Assembly: GCA_963924555.1 (NCBI GenBank)
Contig: OZ004581.1
Coordinates: 8,161,338 to 8,225,337 of the forward strand
Origin: Crambe crambe
Taxonomy: Eukaryota; Porifera; Demospongiae; Poecilosclerida; Crambeidae
DNA length: 64,000 nucleotides
Reading direction: 5' to 3'
Below the pieces are notes generated by a model. That model searched no databases. It saw only the letters and a program-made list of their open reading frames with translations, and was not told the DNA's origin. Made by a program: the position numbers and the translations under genes. This document shows positions 24,056-37,700 of this stretch, piece by piece (positions within the stretch are counted from its first letter, which is position 1; each line of letters begins with the position of its first letter).

Positions 24056-27000
24056 TCAGTACCAACCTACCATACAGTACTTTTGTTCAATGCTAGATGC
24101 AATATCTTTGCAGTTGACCAAAGGATCTCTGAGGGCTGTGCAGAGACTGTTCCAAGATGGTGGCTGACTTCCCTTCATCTTCAGCCACTGTTTGATGAGT
24201 TCTCTCATGCATCCATTGATGTCATTGGGGTTGTCAACTCCTATCTTCTCAACTTCAGCATCTGATAGTCCTAGGACGATTCCAAGGTCCTCCCATTCCT
24301 TCACTATGTCAATCAATGCTGTCCTCACATTGCGATAGGCTGCATACAGGCAAACACCCAATGGCATGACTCACAGCTATGTTGCTAGGTAGCTCACTGG
24401 GTATAACTATACATGTGCATGACATATACTATCCACTCACTCAAGGTGTCATCTTTAACTTGACTTGCTTCAACTGATTTTCTTGTTGGTTCACTCTATA
24501 GACATACACAATGGAGGTTGTCTTTAAATCATAGAAGATGATCTTCTTTAACTTACATCAGGAGCACTGCTTGTTCCTAGTGGTTGAGGTTTGCTGGTCA
24601 AAGTTGTGGACTGAGTAGGTGCTGGACTGCAACCAGGTTGAGGTGCACTTTGCAACTGGTTCAATGCTGAGATGAAAACATAATATTAATAACTACCATC
24701 AGTGACAGGTCAAGGAATTTGTGAATACACACCATTAGAGGTAACAAACCAGGTGGGTCTTTCACTTCTGTCCTCTGAGATAGTTTGGCAGCTATCTATC
24801 TACAGTATCTAGTCACAACCCACCCATACCATGTAACACTGGATGGGGCCCCCACTTTAGCTAGCTAGTCACAACCCACCCATACCATGTAACACTGGAT
24901 GGGGCCCCCACTTTAGCTAGCTAGTCACAACCCACCCATACCATGTAACACTGGATGGGGCCCCCACTTCAGCTAGCTAGCATTAATTTTTTGAGGACAA
25001 ACATTTTTGAACACAATGGTAGCTACCCTCAGTCATCATGTTATAGCTCTGGACCACGATATAAATATTGTGACTAGACCTATAAAATTCATTATTCATT
25101 GTGCTAGTAACCTAATATTATTCACCCTAACACACACTCTGATCCAATGATTACCTGTATGAGCAAATTGTGAGGATTGATGGTGTCTATTAGACTCTGT
25201 CAAAGGTTGTTCGTCTATTAAAGATCGTTTGCCTATCAGAGAATACCAAGATCATGTGAAATTAGAATGCTGTATACTGTAGGCACAGGAAACTGTTAAG
25301 ATTAAAATTACAAGCTGAAAATAATCTTGGGACCAACTTAAGTTATAATTATTTGAAAGACGATTAACCAAATTCCAATTTCTGCTCCAAGCAGAATTGA
25401 TATACTGTCTATGCATAAATAAACATTGATCAATTTATAAAATAAAGGAAGAATAGAATTAGTTAATAGGCATACCCTGCGAAAAAAGCAGGTCTGGGTG
25501 GGCATATCATGCAAAAATTAGTTCTCTATAAAAATAGTTGGGGAGACAGTTCATATTGCAAAAATTCATCTGCTGACATAAAATCAATGGTCCCTCAAGG
25601 ACCAGAATTTGAGGGTCCCTCCTTGCCAGGGGATGATTTTTGTAAAATGAATGGTCTCCTCCCATCTGCCACAAATAATAAAGTCCCCTCTAAGGTGGTA
25701 AAACAAAGTGTGTGAATTTCTTGCTTGTATGAATACACAGTGATGTGGGTGTCACACTGTGGTGGTGTACCATTGATGATACCGTAATCGTATAAATTTT
25801 CAATGGGGTTTTATTTTTGTTTTTTTCGTAGTCGATCAGAATCCTCGAAAATAATAAACAAAGTCTTAGTACTATGACGTCATAATATCTATGACGACGA
25901 TGCGCATGCGTGTGCGATGCGATATTAATAGCAGCTAGAAAAAAACCTGGAGCAGATAGTCCGTGAGACGAAAGTATCATGCTTCATTACCGGGATCATG
26001 GCTGTTACCTGTCTCTCTTCTACAACAAAGTGTCTCTCCTTCCGTAGCAGTAGCGATTCCGGAAGCCATACATTTCCTGAAACTTTGCCCGGCCAGCGCA
26101 GCCTGACGGTTATAGAAGTGCTTGATGTTTAGGTATCACTAGCTAGCTTATAACAAGGCCTACCTGCTGGTGTGGGTTAACCAAGGAACAGGTGAAGCAC
26201 ATAGATGTTATACAGATTTACTGTTTTCCCCATATAAATCTCCATAGAACTAAAAATCAAAGGCACTAACTGTGAACATAACACACTGGTTCATTTGGTG
26301 TTTGAGTAGTTAGTACATTTATTAAGCTGCTACTGGATATGAGTTACGTGTTCATGTGTTGATTGATGTTTGAGATAGAGCTAGTGATACGCGGGCAGGT
26401 CTAGCTTCCAGAATCAAGCCCAGCTTTTCTTCTTTTTGGGGGACTATCTAGATTTCTCTGTAGTAGCCACGAATCACGAGAAGGTAGCAGCCATCATGCA
26501 TGTCACTCGGCCCCAGCAGCAGGCAATGATATAGCTATTATGCGCATGCATTATTTTCCATGTGCTTGCTACGAAAATTAGACCTGCGGAAAATTTTTAT
26601 TATAGGAACAGCTCCAGAAATCACGAAATTTTAAACCTCCGACAATTACGGTATCCAATTACCTTTCCAAATCACTGTGTCTCTAATAGATTTAGCAAGT
26701 TGGTTCAATCCAATATCTTCCAGCACAGACACCAGAGTCTCCCAGGACACAGGCCGTCTCCCTTTCCCTTGCAGCCATTCTTGAAACACTCGATAGTTGA
26801 TGCCTTGTGCGTTCTTCATCAGTTCTTTTTCAAGGGCACTGATGTGTGCTCCAGTCTGGTCTTCTAGGAGGAGTATTCCGAACTCAAGGTACTTAGTTCC
26901 AACTTCTTTAGTCAAGTTCACTTTAGAGTCTTGCAAAGGGAAGCAGATGATGTTCATCATGGTTGGGGGACTGCAAGAACCTGCAATTAAAGCCCCACGA

Positions 27001-28695
27001 AGATAAGGGAGTCAACAGTCCATTATAGTCCACCAGACCCACTTTGCCAGTGTATACATATACTGTAACTATGACGACTGTAGTGATAGGCATTCCTGCT
27101 TATGATTGCATCATGCATTTGCAGCACATGCACTTGAAGCTGCACTGTGTTAAAAGAGATGAATTTTATTGCCAGCCAGAGGCAGTTGCCAGCTCATCTA
27201 AGGGCACTGGAAGAATGGTTCATATTGAAATCAGAGAAGTGTCTAATCAGACAACCTTATGATGAGATCACCTAGCTCTCTATTATTAAAGGCCACTCCA
27301 CCATGTTGCATTTATTTCAGCTACAGTGAAACCTGTCTAATCAGACCACCCCACAATGAGACCACCTAGCTATAAAGCCACTCCATCATGTTCCAACAGC
27401 ACTTATAATTGATCTCCCTAAAGAAACAACCTCCCTATTAAGGTCACTTGTTCCTGGCCCATAGGTGCATTCAGTAAGTAGGTTGCACTGCACATGTAAA
27501 AGAGGAGCCTTAAAGTGCATGTTGTGATTCACCAACTGAAATGCCTGGAACTCCATGCAGTACTAGTTCTACTAATACAAGAGGTTGTCCCTTTACAGAG
27601 GAAAAATTGGGACATAACCAAGTGGTCTTTAAAGAGAGGAAGTCTCTGATTCCCTGAAGATTCCCTGAATAGGGAGGTCTTGTTTCACTGTAGCTACTAG
27701 CAAAGCACTCACTTAAGGTGTAATCTTTAACTTGACTTGCTTCAACTGATTTTCTTGTTGGTTCACTCTATAGACATACACAATGGAGGTTGTCTTTAAT
27801 CATAGAAGATGATGTTCTTTAAACTTACATCAAGAGCACTGCTTGTTCCTAGTGGTTGAGTTTTGCTGGTCAAAGATGGTGTGGGCTGAGTAGGTACTGG
27901 ACTGCAACCAGGTTGAAGTTGAGGTGCACTTTGCAACTGGTTCAATGCTGAGATGGAAACATTATCATAGCAATATTAATAACTACCATCAGTGACACAT
28001 CACAGGTCAGGGAATTTGTGAGTGCACACCATTAGAGGTATCAGACTAGGTGGGGCCTCTGGATCTTTCACTTTCTGTCCTCTAAGATAGTTTGCATGTT
28101 ATCTACAGTATCCAACCCATACCAGATAGGGCCCCCACTTCCCCAGATATATACCCATAAAATTATGTTGAATTAATTTTTGAGGACAAATATTTTTGAG
28201 CACAATGGTAGCTTGTTAGCATAACTCAAAAGTGGATTAGGAGGCTCTTCATTTTGCTAGTAACCTAACAATCTTTGCACCCTAACACACACTCTGACCC
28301 AATAATTACCTGTATGAACGAATTGTGAGGACTGATGGTGTCTATTAGACTCTGTCAAAGGTTGTTCGTCTATTAAAGATCGTTTGCCTATCAGAGAATA
28401 CCAATACAAGATTTATGTGAAAATCAGAATGTAGGTAGGTACAGGGACAACTCCTAAAAATGTTAAGATAAAAATCACACGCTATATTCAAAAACATTGG
28501 GATCAACTAAGTTATAATTATTTGAAAGATGATTAACCAAATACCAATTTCTGCTCCAAGCAGAAATTGGATATGTCTCTCTATGAAATAAATAAACAGG
28601 TATCAACATTGATCAGAAAATTTATAAAAGAGGGGAAGAAGAGAGAGAGAGAGAGAGGAAGAGAGAGAGAGAGGAAGAGAGAGAGAGAGAGGGGA

Positions 28696-28731
<36 letters not shown>

Positions 28732-28758
28732 GGGAAGAGAGAGAGAGAGAGAGAGAGG

Positions 28759-28793
<35 letters not shown>

Positions 28794-31700
28794 AAAAATG
28801 ATGAACCTTGTGGAGTGTGTGTTTCCTTTTCCTTATAACTTCCGTCTTTGTGGTACATTAGTCTAGATGGGGGGGAGTGTTAAATCATGAGAAAGTATTA
28901 TTTGGCATAACTTACTTCATTTGCATGTCTTTTATTCCTATGCAACTCAAGTGGTGGAGGAGGTAAGGTCTGGCTGGAATATTCATCATCTCCATCTCCT
29001 TCTGCCATTTTTCTAGCAGAATCATAGCATCATTTTTGATGTATGGAAGATGTTCTGACATCTCCAAGGCTTCTGCCAGTTCCTTCACCTTCTCACACTT
29101 CAGAACCTCCATGGCAATAAATTCAAGTTCAGAGGAAGAGATGTTTGCATTAGGTGAATGGTCCTGCATGAAATAGGTAAAGAGCAACAGTCATTATGAA
29201 ATGAGACAAAGAGGTATGACTCACTTGTCGAATATTGAACCAAAATCTCTGGAAATCATTTAACTTTGTTTGATTCCCTTTCTGACAAATGAGGGCTGGG
29301 TTGGAAGTGGTGGGAGATGATGGAAGGATCACAAAATGATCGCTTTGTGGGCAGCCTTCACATTTCAGTGCAAAATCAATATTGATTCCGGGAAGCCACT
29401 TTTTGATATCGGAAGATGAGTCTTGAAGTATTTCAAGAATATCACGACATGAACTTATGAAGGGACAGTTGCACTCTCTTGAATTGATACGTTGTACATC
29501 AACTCTCACGCTCAACTTTTCTTCTGTAATGAAAAGTCTGTCCAGTTGCTGTCCAGGAGATCCAAACAAAAATTGGATTTGATTTCGATATATTTTTTCA
29601 TTGACAGGTAAATAACATTTTGGGTGCTTTGACATGACTGCTGCCAGTTGAGTGAAGAAGCCTGGAGGCAAGTAGTTGGTGTTGAAAACAAGATGAAAAG
29701 GAATTGCAAATTTGATGGCAGTGCTAATTGATTGTGGATCATCAACTTTCAATAAATGAGGTAGCATGGATGGAACAAAATACTTCCTACCAGGACCCTT
29801 ATGCTTTTCGATACTGATTGTAGCAATAATCAAGAAATGTTCCAACAGATCCACGATTTGTTGAGGTTGCAACTCTTTTTGAGCACTCAATACTTCCTGG
29901 TATAATGATTCTACTAATACTCCATCCTCACGCAGCAACTTCCAGAGACGGCTGTTTCTACATTCTTCTCGCCCTTCCAGTGCCAACAAACGGGCTATTT
30001 GCTTGATGAGCCATTGAGGGTCAGCAATGACACAAGACTTCAAGCTGGGGATGTCAGAGTAGTGAAAGAATACGGCAAGATCGTGATAGAATGCAAGAAT
30101 GCTAGTAAGAGTATCTTCAGGGATTAAACATGCTCTGCATAATTCCTTCACTTCCTCTAAAGGAACTACTGGCTTCTTTTGAGATCTGGCATATCTCTGG
30201 AACACTTTCCTGAACAGCAACCAAGTGATTGGAGTACGAATAGCTAAGTTTTTTGTTGCAAACTTATTCACAATTGTACGAATGAGCTTAAAAGTGTTAT
30301 CTTCTTCAAGCTCTCCTTTACCAGCTGTTGTATTATCGACTATTGCTCCATCCAGAACAATGTCAGAAAAAGCTTTATCTGTAAATTCTGTAGAAAGCTT
30401 TTCAAGAATCTCATCCTTCCTTTCCTTGACAGAAACATCGTCACCATGTGAACCAACAGGCAGAACGAGAGGATACTTGGGGGCTTCTTCATCTCCATCA
30501 CTTTCTTTATCAATAATGAGCCTCTTATTCAAGAGAGTAGCATGAATGGTGGATATCCACTGCACCATCAAGTCAAGTGTGGATATATCTTCTAGATGCG
30601 CAGTGGCTCTTCCTTTAAGATAGGTAAGACACTGATACTGATCATGGAGATCACACCTGGCATCGAACATTAAGAGAAACAATGTCCTCGCGGTTAGAAA
30701 CGCAGGAAGAATTTTAAGAAAGACTGGCTGGCCTCCACAATCCCACACATGCAGATAAACTTCCTCTTTGATAAATGGGTCACCAGTGATTATAACAGAA
30801 AGAATCTCTTTCAAAATCCCCTCAATTAATGGGTGGTCAAACTTGGGGGCAGTTTTACTAGGTTGAATCTCACCACTGCTCACATCACTTTCGCTGCTTG
30901 TATCACTTCCAATGCTCACATCACTTCCTGTGGCAGACTTGGAATCTTTGTAGTCAAGAATAGTTTGTATCAACTGAGCAAGTCCTTTGATTTCATCAGC
31001 ATCAGTTATTTTTGTCCAGAATTTTCCTTCCTGGCTGCAGGCCCAGTAACTCTCAGTGGGGCGGAGGGAGAACGTGTCAGCCACCTGGGTGCTGTAGGCT
31101 TCACAGGGAAGGGGCAGATTCATCAAGCCATTGAGTAGACTGCTCTTGCCCACACCTCCAGGACCAACGATCATCACACGAGCATATGCAACCTTCGTTT
31201 CACCCTGCCCCAGGGCATTCAGGTAATCCACTGAAAATCAAACATACAAAATAATCAATATCTATCAAAGTAAAAATATTACCTTCAGTCCTTGAGGCTC
31301 GAATCTCAAAAAAAAAAAAAAAAGAATTCAACATGGAAACAAAGTTGATTCATAAGTGAATTATGCACAAAAGACATACACTCACCACCTGAAAATATAA
31401 TATAAAAATATAATAGAATAGACAGCATAACTTACCGACTGAAGAAATCATCAAAATACGTCCGACAGAGTAAGAGAATAGACAGCATGTAAGTAACAAT
31501 GCAGAGAGTGAGTCAGTTCAGAATAACTTACCAACTGAAGGAATGAAATTAAAGCATCGAATACGACAGTGAAGGTACGACAGGGTAAGTTAATAGATAG
31601 CATGTAAGTAACAATGCAGAGAGTGAGTCAATTCAGAATAACTTACTGACTGAAGGAATGATCAAAATACGACAGTGAAGGTACGACAGGGTAAGAGAAT

Positions 31701-34700
31701 AGACAGCATGTAAGTAACAATGCAGAGAGTGAGTCAGTTCAGAATAACTTACAAACTGAAGGAATGAAATTAAGCATCAAAATACGACAGTGAAGGTACG
31801 GCAGGGTAAGAGAATAGACAGCATGTAAGTAACAATGCAGAGAGTGAGTACGTTCAAAATAACTTACAAACTGAAGGAATGAAATTAAGCATCAAAATAC
31901 GACGACAGGGTAAGAGAATAGACAGCATGTAAGTAACAATGCAGAGAGTGAGTACGTTCAGAATAGCTTACCGGCTGAAGGAATGAAATTAAAGCATCGA
32001 ATACGACAGTTAAGGTATGACAGAATAAGAGAATAGACAGCATGTAAGTAACAATGCAGAGAGTGAGTACGTTCAGAATAGCTTACCGGCTGAAGGAATG
32101 AAATTAAAGCATCGAATACGACAGTGAAGGTACGACAGGGTAAGAGAATAGACAGCATGTAAGTAACAATGTAAAGAGTGAGTATATTCAGAATAACTTA
32201 CCAACTGAAGGAATGAAATTAAGCATCGAATACGACAGTGAAGGTACGACAGGGTAAGAGAATAGACAGCATGTAAGTAACAATGTAAAGAGTGAGTATA
32301 TTCAGAATAACTTACCAACTGAAGGAATGTAATTAAGCATCAAAATACGACAGTGAAGGTACAACAGCGTAAGAGAATAGACAGCATGTAAGTAACCATG
32401 CAGAGAGTGAGTACGTTCAGAATAACTTACCGACTGAAAAAATGAAATTAAGCATCAAAATACGACAGTGATGGTACGACAGGATAAGAGAATAGACAGC
32501 ATGTAAGTAACAATGCAGAGAGTGAGTACGTTCAGAATAGCTTACATGCTGAAGGAATGAAATTAAAGCATCGAATACGACAGTGAAGGTACGACAGGGT
32601 AAGAGAATAGACAGCATGTAAGTAACAATGCAGAGAGTGAATCAGTTTTGAATAACTTACTTGCTGTAGGAATGAAATTAAGCATCAAAATACGACAGTG
32701 AAGGTACAACAGGGTAAGGGAATAGACAGCATGTAAGTAACAATGCAGAGAGTGAATATATTCAGAATAACGTACCTCCTGAAAGAATGAAATTAAACAT
32801 TAAAATACGACAGTGAAGGTACAAAAGGGTAAGAGAATAGACAGCATGTAAGTGACAATGCAGAGAGTGAGTCAGTTCAGAATAACTTACTCGCTGAAGA
32901 AATGAAATTAAAGCATCGAATACGACAGTGAAGGTACGACAGGGTAAGAGAATAGACGACATGTAAGTAACAATGCAGAGAGTGAGTATGTTCAGAATAA
33001 CTTACCGGCTGAAGGAATGAAATTAAAGCATCGAATACGACAGTGAAGGTACGACAGGATAAGAGAATAGACATCATGTAATTAACAATGCAGAGAGTGA
33101 GTACATTCAGAATAACTTACCAACTGAAGGAATGAAATTAAACATCAAAATACGACAGTGAAGGTATAAAAGGGTAAGAGAATAGACAGCATGTAAGTGA
33201 CAATGCAGAGAGTGAGTCAGTTCAGAATAACTTACCCGCTGAAGGAATTAAATTAAGCATCAAAAGACGACAGTGAAGGTATGGCAGGGTAAGAGAATAG
33301 ACAGCATGTAAGTAACAATGCAGAGAGTGAGTACGTTCAGAATAACTTACCTCCTGAAGGAATGAAATTGAGCATCAAAATATGACAGTGAAGGTACAGC
33401 AGGGTAAGAGAATAGACAGCATGTAAGTAACAATGTAAAGAGTGAGTATATTCAGAATAACTTACCAACTGAAGGAATGAAATTAAAGCATCGAATACGA
33501 CAGTGAAGGTACGACAGGGTAAGAGAATAGACAGCATGTAAGTAACAATGTAAAGAGTGAGTATATTCAGAATAACTTACCAACTGAAGGAATGAAATTA
33601 AGCATCGAATACGACAGTGAAGGTACGACAGGGTAAGAGAATAGACAGCATGTAAGTAACAATGTAAAGAGTGAGTATATTCAGAATAACTTACCAACTG
33701 AAGGAATGTAATTAAGCATCAAAATACGACAGTGAAGGTACAACAGCGTAAGAGAATAGACAGCATGTAAGTAACCATGCAGAGAGTGAGTACGTTCAGA
33801 ATAACTTACCGACTGAAAAAATGAAATTAAGCATCAAAATACGACAGTGATGGTACGACAGGATAAGAGAATAGACAGCATGTAAGTAACAATGCAGAGA
33901 GTGAGTACGTTCAGAATAGCTTACATGCTGAAGGAATGAAATTAAAGCATCGAATACGACAGTGAAGGTACGACAGGGTAAGAGAATAGACAGCATGTAA
34001 GTAACAATGCAGAGAGTGAATCAGTTTTGAATAACTTACTTGCTGTAGGAATGAAATTAAGCATCAAAATACGACAGTGAAGGTACAACAGGGTAAGGGA
34101 ATAGACAGCATGTAAGTAACAATGCAGAGAGTGAATATATTCAGAATAACGTACCTCCTGAAAGAATGAAATTAAACATTAAAATACGACAGTGAAGGTA
34201 CAAAAGGGTAAGAGAATAGACAGCATGTAAGTGACAATGCAGAGAGTGAGTCAGTTCAGAATAACTTACTCGCTGAAGAAATGAAATTAAAGCATCGAAT
34301 ACGACAGTGAAGGTACGACAGGGTAAGAGAATAGACAACATGTAAGTAACAATGCAGAGAGTGAGTATGTTCAGAATAACTTACCGGCTGAAGGAATGAA
34401 ATTAAAGCATCGAATACGACAGTGAAGGTACGACAGGATAAGAGAATAGACATCATATAATTAACAATGCAGAGAGTGAGTACATTCAGAATAACTTACC
34501 AACTGAAGGAATGAAATTAAACATCAAAATACGACAGTGAAGGTATAAAAGGGTAAGAGAATAGACAGCATGTAAGTGACAATGCAGAGAGTGAGTCAGT
34601 TCAGAATAACTTACCCGCTGAAGGAATTAAATTAAGCATCAAAAGACGACAGTGAAGGTATGGCAGGGTAAGAGAATAGACAGCATGTAAGTAACAATGC

Positions 34701-37700
34701 AGAGAGTGAGTACGTTCAGAATAACTTACCTCCTGAAGGAATGAAATTGAGCATCAAAATATGACAGTGAAGGTACAGCAGGGTAAGAGAATAGACAGCA
34801 TGTAAGTAACAATGTAAAGAGTGAGTATATTCAGAATAACTTACCAACTGAAGGAATGAAATTAAAGCATCGAATACGACAGTGAAGGTACGACAGGGTA
34901 AGAGAATAGACAGCATGTAAGTAACAATGTAAAGAGTGAGTATATTCAGAATAACTTACCAACTGAAGGAATGAAATTAAGCATCGAATACGACAGTGAA
35001 GGTACGACAGGGTAAGAGAATAGACAGCATGTAAGTAACAATGTAAAGAGTGAGTATATTCAGAATAACTTACCAACTGAAGGAATGTAATTAAGCATCA
35101 AAATACGACAGTGAAGGTACAACAGCGTAAGAGAATAGACAGCATGTAAGTAACCATGCAGAGAGTGAGTACGTTCAGAATAACTTACCGACTGAAAAAA
35201 TGAAATTAAGCATCAAAATACGACAGTGATGGTACGACAGGATAAGAGAATAGACAGCATGTAAGTAACAATGCAGAGAGTGAGTACGTTCAGAATAGCT
35301 TACATGCTGAAGGAATGAAATTAAAGCATCGAATACGACAGTGAAGGTACGACAGGGTAAGAGAATAGACAGCATGTAAGTAACAATGCAGAGAGTGAAT
35401 CAGTTTTGAATAACTTACTTGCTGTAGGAATGAAATTAAGCATCAAAATACGACAGTGAAGGTACAACAGGGTAAGGGAATAGACAGCATGTAAGTAACA
35501 ATGCAGAGAGTGAATATATTCAGAATAACGTACCTCCTGAAAGAATGAAATTAAACATTAAAATACGACAGTGAAGGTACAAAAGGGTAAGAGAATAGAC
35601 AGCATGTAAGTGACAATGCAGAGAGTGAGTCAGTTCAGAATAACTTACTCGCTGAAGAAATGAAATTAAAGCATCGAATACGACAGTGAAGGTACGACAG
35701 GGTAAGAGAATAGACAACATGTAAGTAACAATGCAGAGAGTGAGTATGTTCAGAATAACTTACCGGCTGAAGGAATGAAATTAAAGCATCGAATACGACA
35801 GTGAAGGTACGACAGGATAAGAGAATAGACATCATGTAATTAACAATGCAGAGAGTGAGTACATTCAGAATAACTTACCAACTGAAGGAATGAAATTAAA
35901 CATCAAAATACGACAGTGAAGGTATAAAAGGGTAAGAGAATAGACAGCATGTAAGTGACAATGCAGAGAGTGAGTCAGTTCAGAATAACTTACCCGCTGA
36001 AGGAATTAAATTAAGCATCAAAAGACGACAGTGAAGGTATGGCAGGGTAAGAGAATAGACAGCATGTAAGTAACAATGCAGAGAGTGAGTACGTTCAGAA
36101 TAACTTACCTCCTGAAGGAATGAAATTGAGCATCAAAATATGACAGTGAAGGTACAGCAGGGTAAGAGAATAGACAGCATGTAAGTAACAATGCAGAGAG
36201 TGAGACAGTTCAGAATAACGTACCTCCTGAAGGAATGAAATCAAAATACGACAGTGAAGGTAAGACAGGGTAAGAGAATAGACAACATGTAAGTAACAAT
36301 GCAGAGAGTGAGTACGTTCAGAATAACTTACCAACTGAAGGAATGAAATTAAGCATCAAAATACGACAGTGAAGGTAAGACAGGGTAAGAGAATATACAG
36401 CATGTAAGTAACAATGTAGAGAGTGAGTCTGTACAGAATAACTTACTTTCTGAAGGAATGAAATTATGCATCGAAATACGACAGTGAAGGTACAACAGGG
36501 AAAGAGAATAAACAGCATGTAAGTAACAATGCAGAGAGTGAGTATGTTCAGAATAACTTACCGACTGAAAAAATGAAATTAAGCATCAAAATATAACATG
36601 TGAAGATACGACAGGGTAAGAGAATAGACAGTATGTAAGTAACAATGCAGAGAGTGAGTTAGTTCAGGATAACTTACCGGCTAAAAGAATGAAATTAAGC
36701 ATCAAAATATAACAGTGAAGATACGACAGGGTAAGAGAATAGACAGCATGTAAATAACAATGCAGAGAGTGAGTCAGTTCAGGATAACTTACAAGCTAAA
36801 GGAATGAAATTAAGCATCAAAATATAACAGTGAAGATACGACAGGGTAAGAGAATAGACAGCATGTAAGTAACAATGCAGAGAGTGAGTCAGTTCAGGAT
36901 AACTTACCGGCTAAAGGAATGAAATTAAGCATCAAAATATAACAGTGAAGATACGACAGGGTAAGAAAATAGACAGCATGTAAGTAACAATGCAGAGAGT
37001 GAGTCAGTTCAGGATGACTTACTTGCTAAAGGAATGAAATTAAGCATCAAAATATAACAGTGAAGGTAAGACAGGGTAAGAGAATAGACAGCATGTAAGT
37101 AACAATGCAGAGAGTGAGTATTTTCAGAATAACTTACTTTCTGAAGGAATAAAATTAAGCATCGAAATACGACAGTGAAGGTACAACAGGGTAAGAGAAT
37201 AGACAGCATGTAAGTAACCATGCAGAAAGTGAGTACGTTTAGAATAATTTACCTCCTGAAGGAATATAATTAAAGTATCGAATAATTATGACAGTGACGG
37301 TACAACAGGGTAAGAGAATAGAAAGTATGTAAGTAACAATGCAGAGAGTGAGTATGTACAGAATAACTTACCGACTGAAGAAATCATCAAAATATGTCAG
37401 TGAAGGTACGACAGAGTAAGAGAATAGACAGCATGTAAGTAACAATGTAAAAAGTGAGTCAGTTCAGAATAACTTACTGGCTGAAGGAATGAAATTAAGC
37501 ATCAAAATACGACAGTGACGGTATAACAGAGTAAGAGAATAGACAGCATGTAAATAACCATGCAGAGAGTGAGTCAGTTCAGAATAACTTACTAACTGAA
37601 GGAATCATCAAAATATGACAGTGAAGGTACAACAGGGTAAGAGAATAGACAGCATGTAAGTAACCATGCAGAGAGTGAGTACGTTCGGAATAACTTACCA

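Noticed and set aside
28567-28858. Arg/Glu-rich plus-strand and Ser/Leu-rich minus-strand frames
   Set aside because: Products of the GA microsatellite; only the 56-nt candidate exon at 28807-28862 has splice and phase support.
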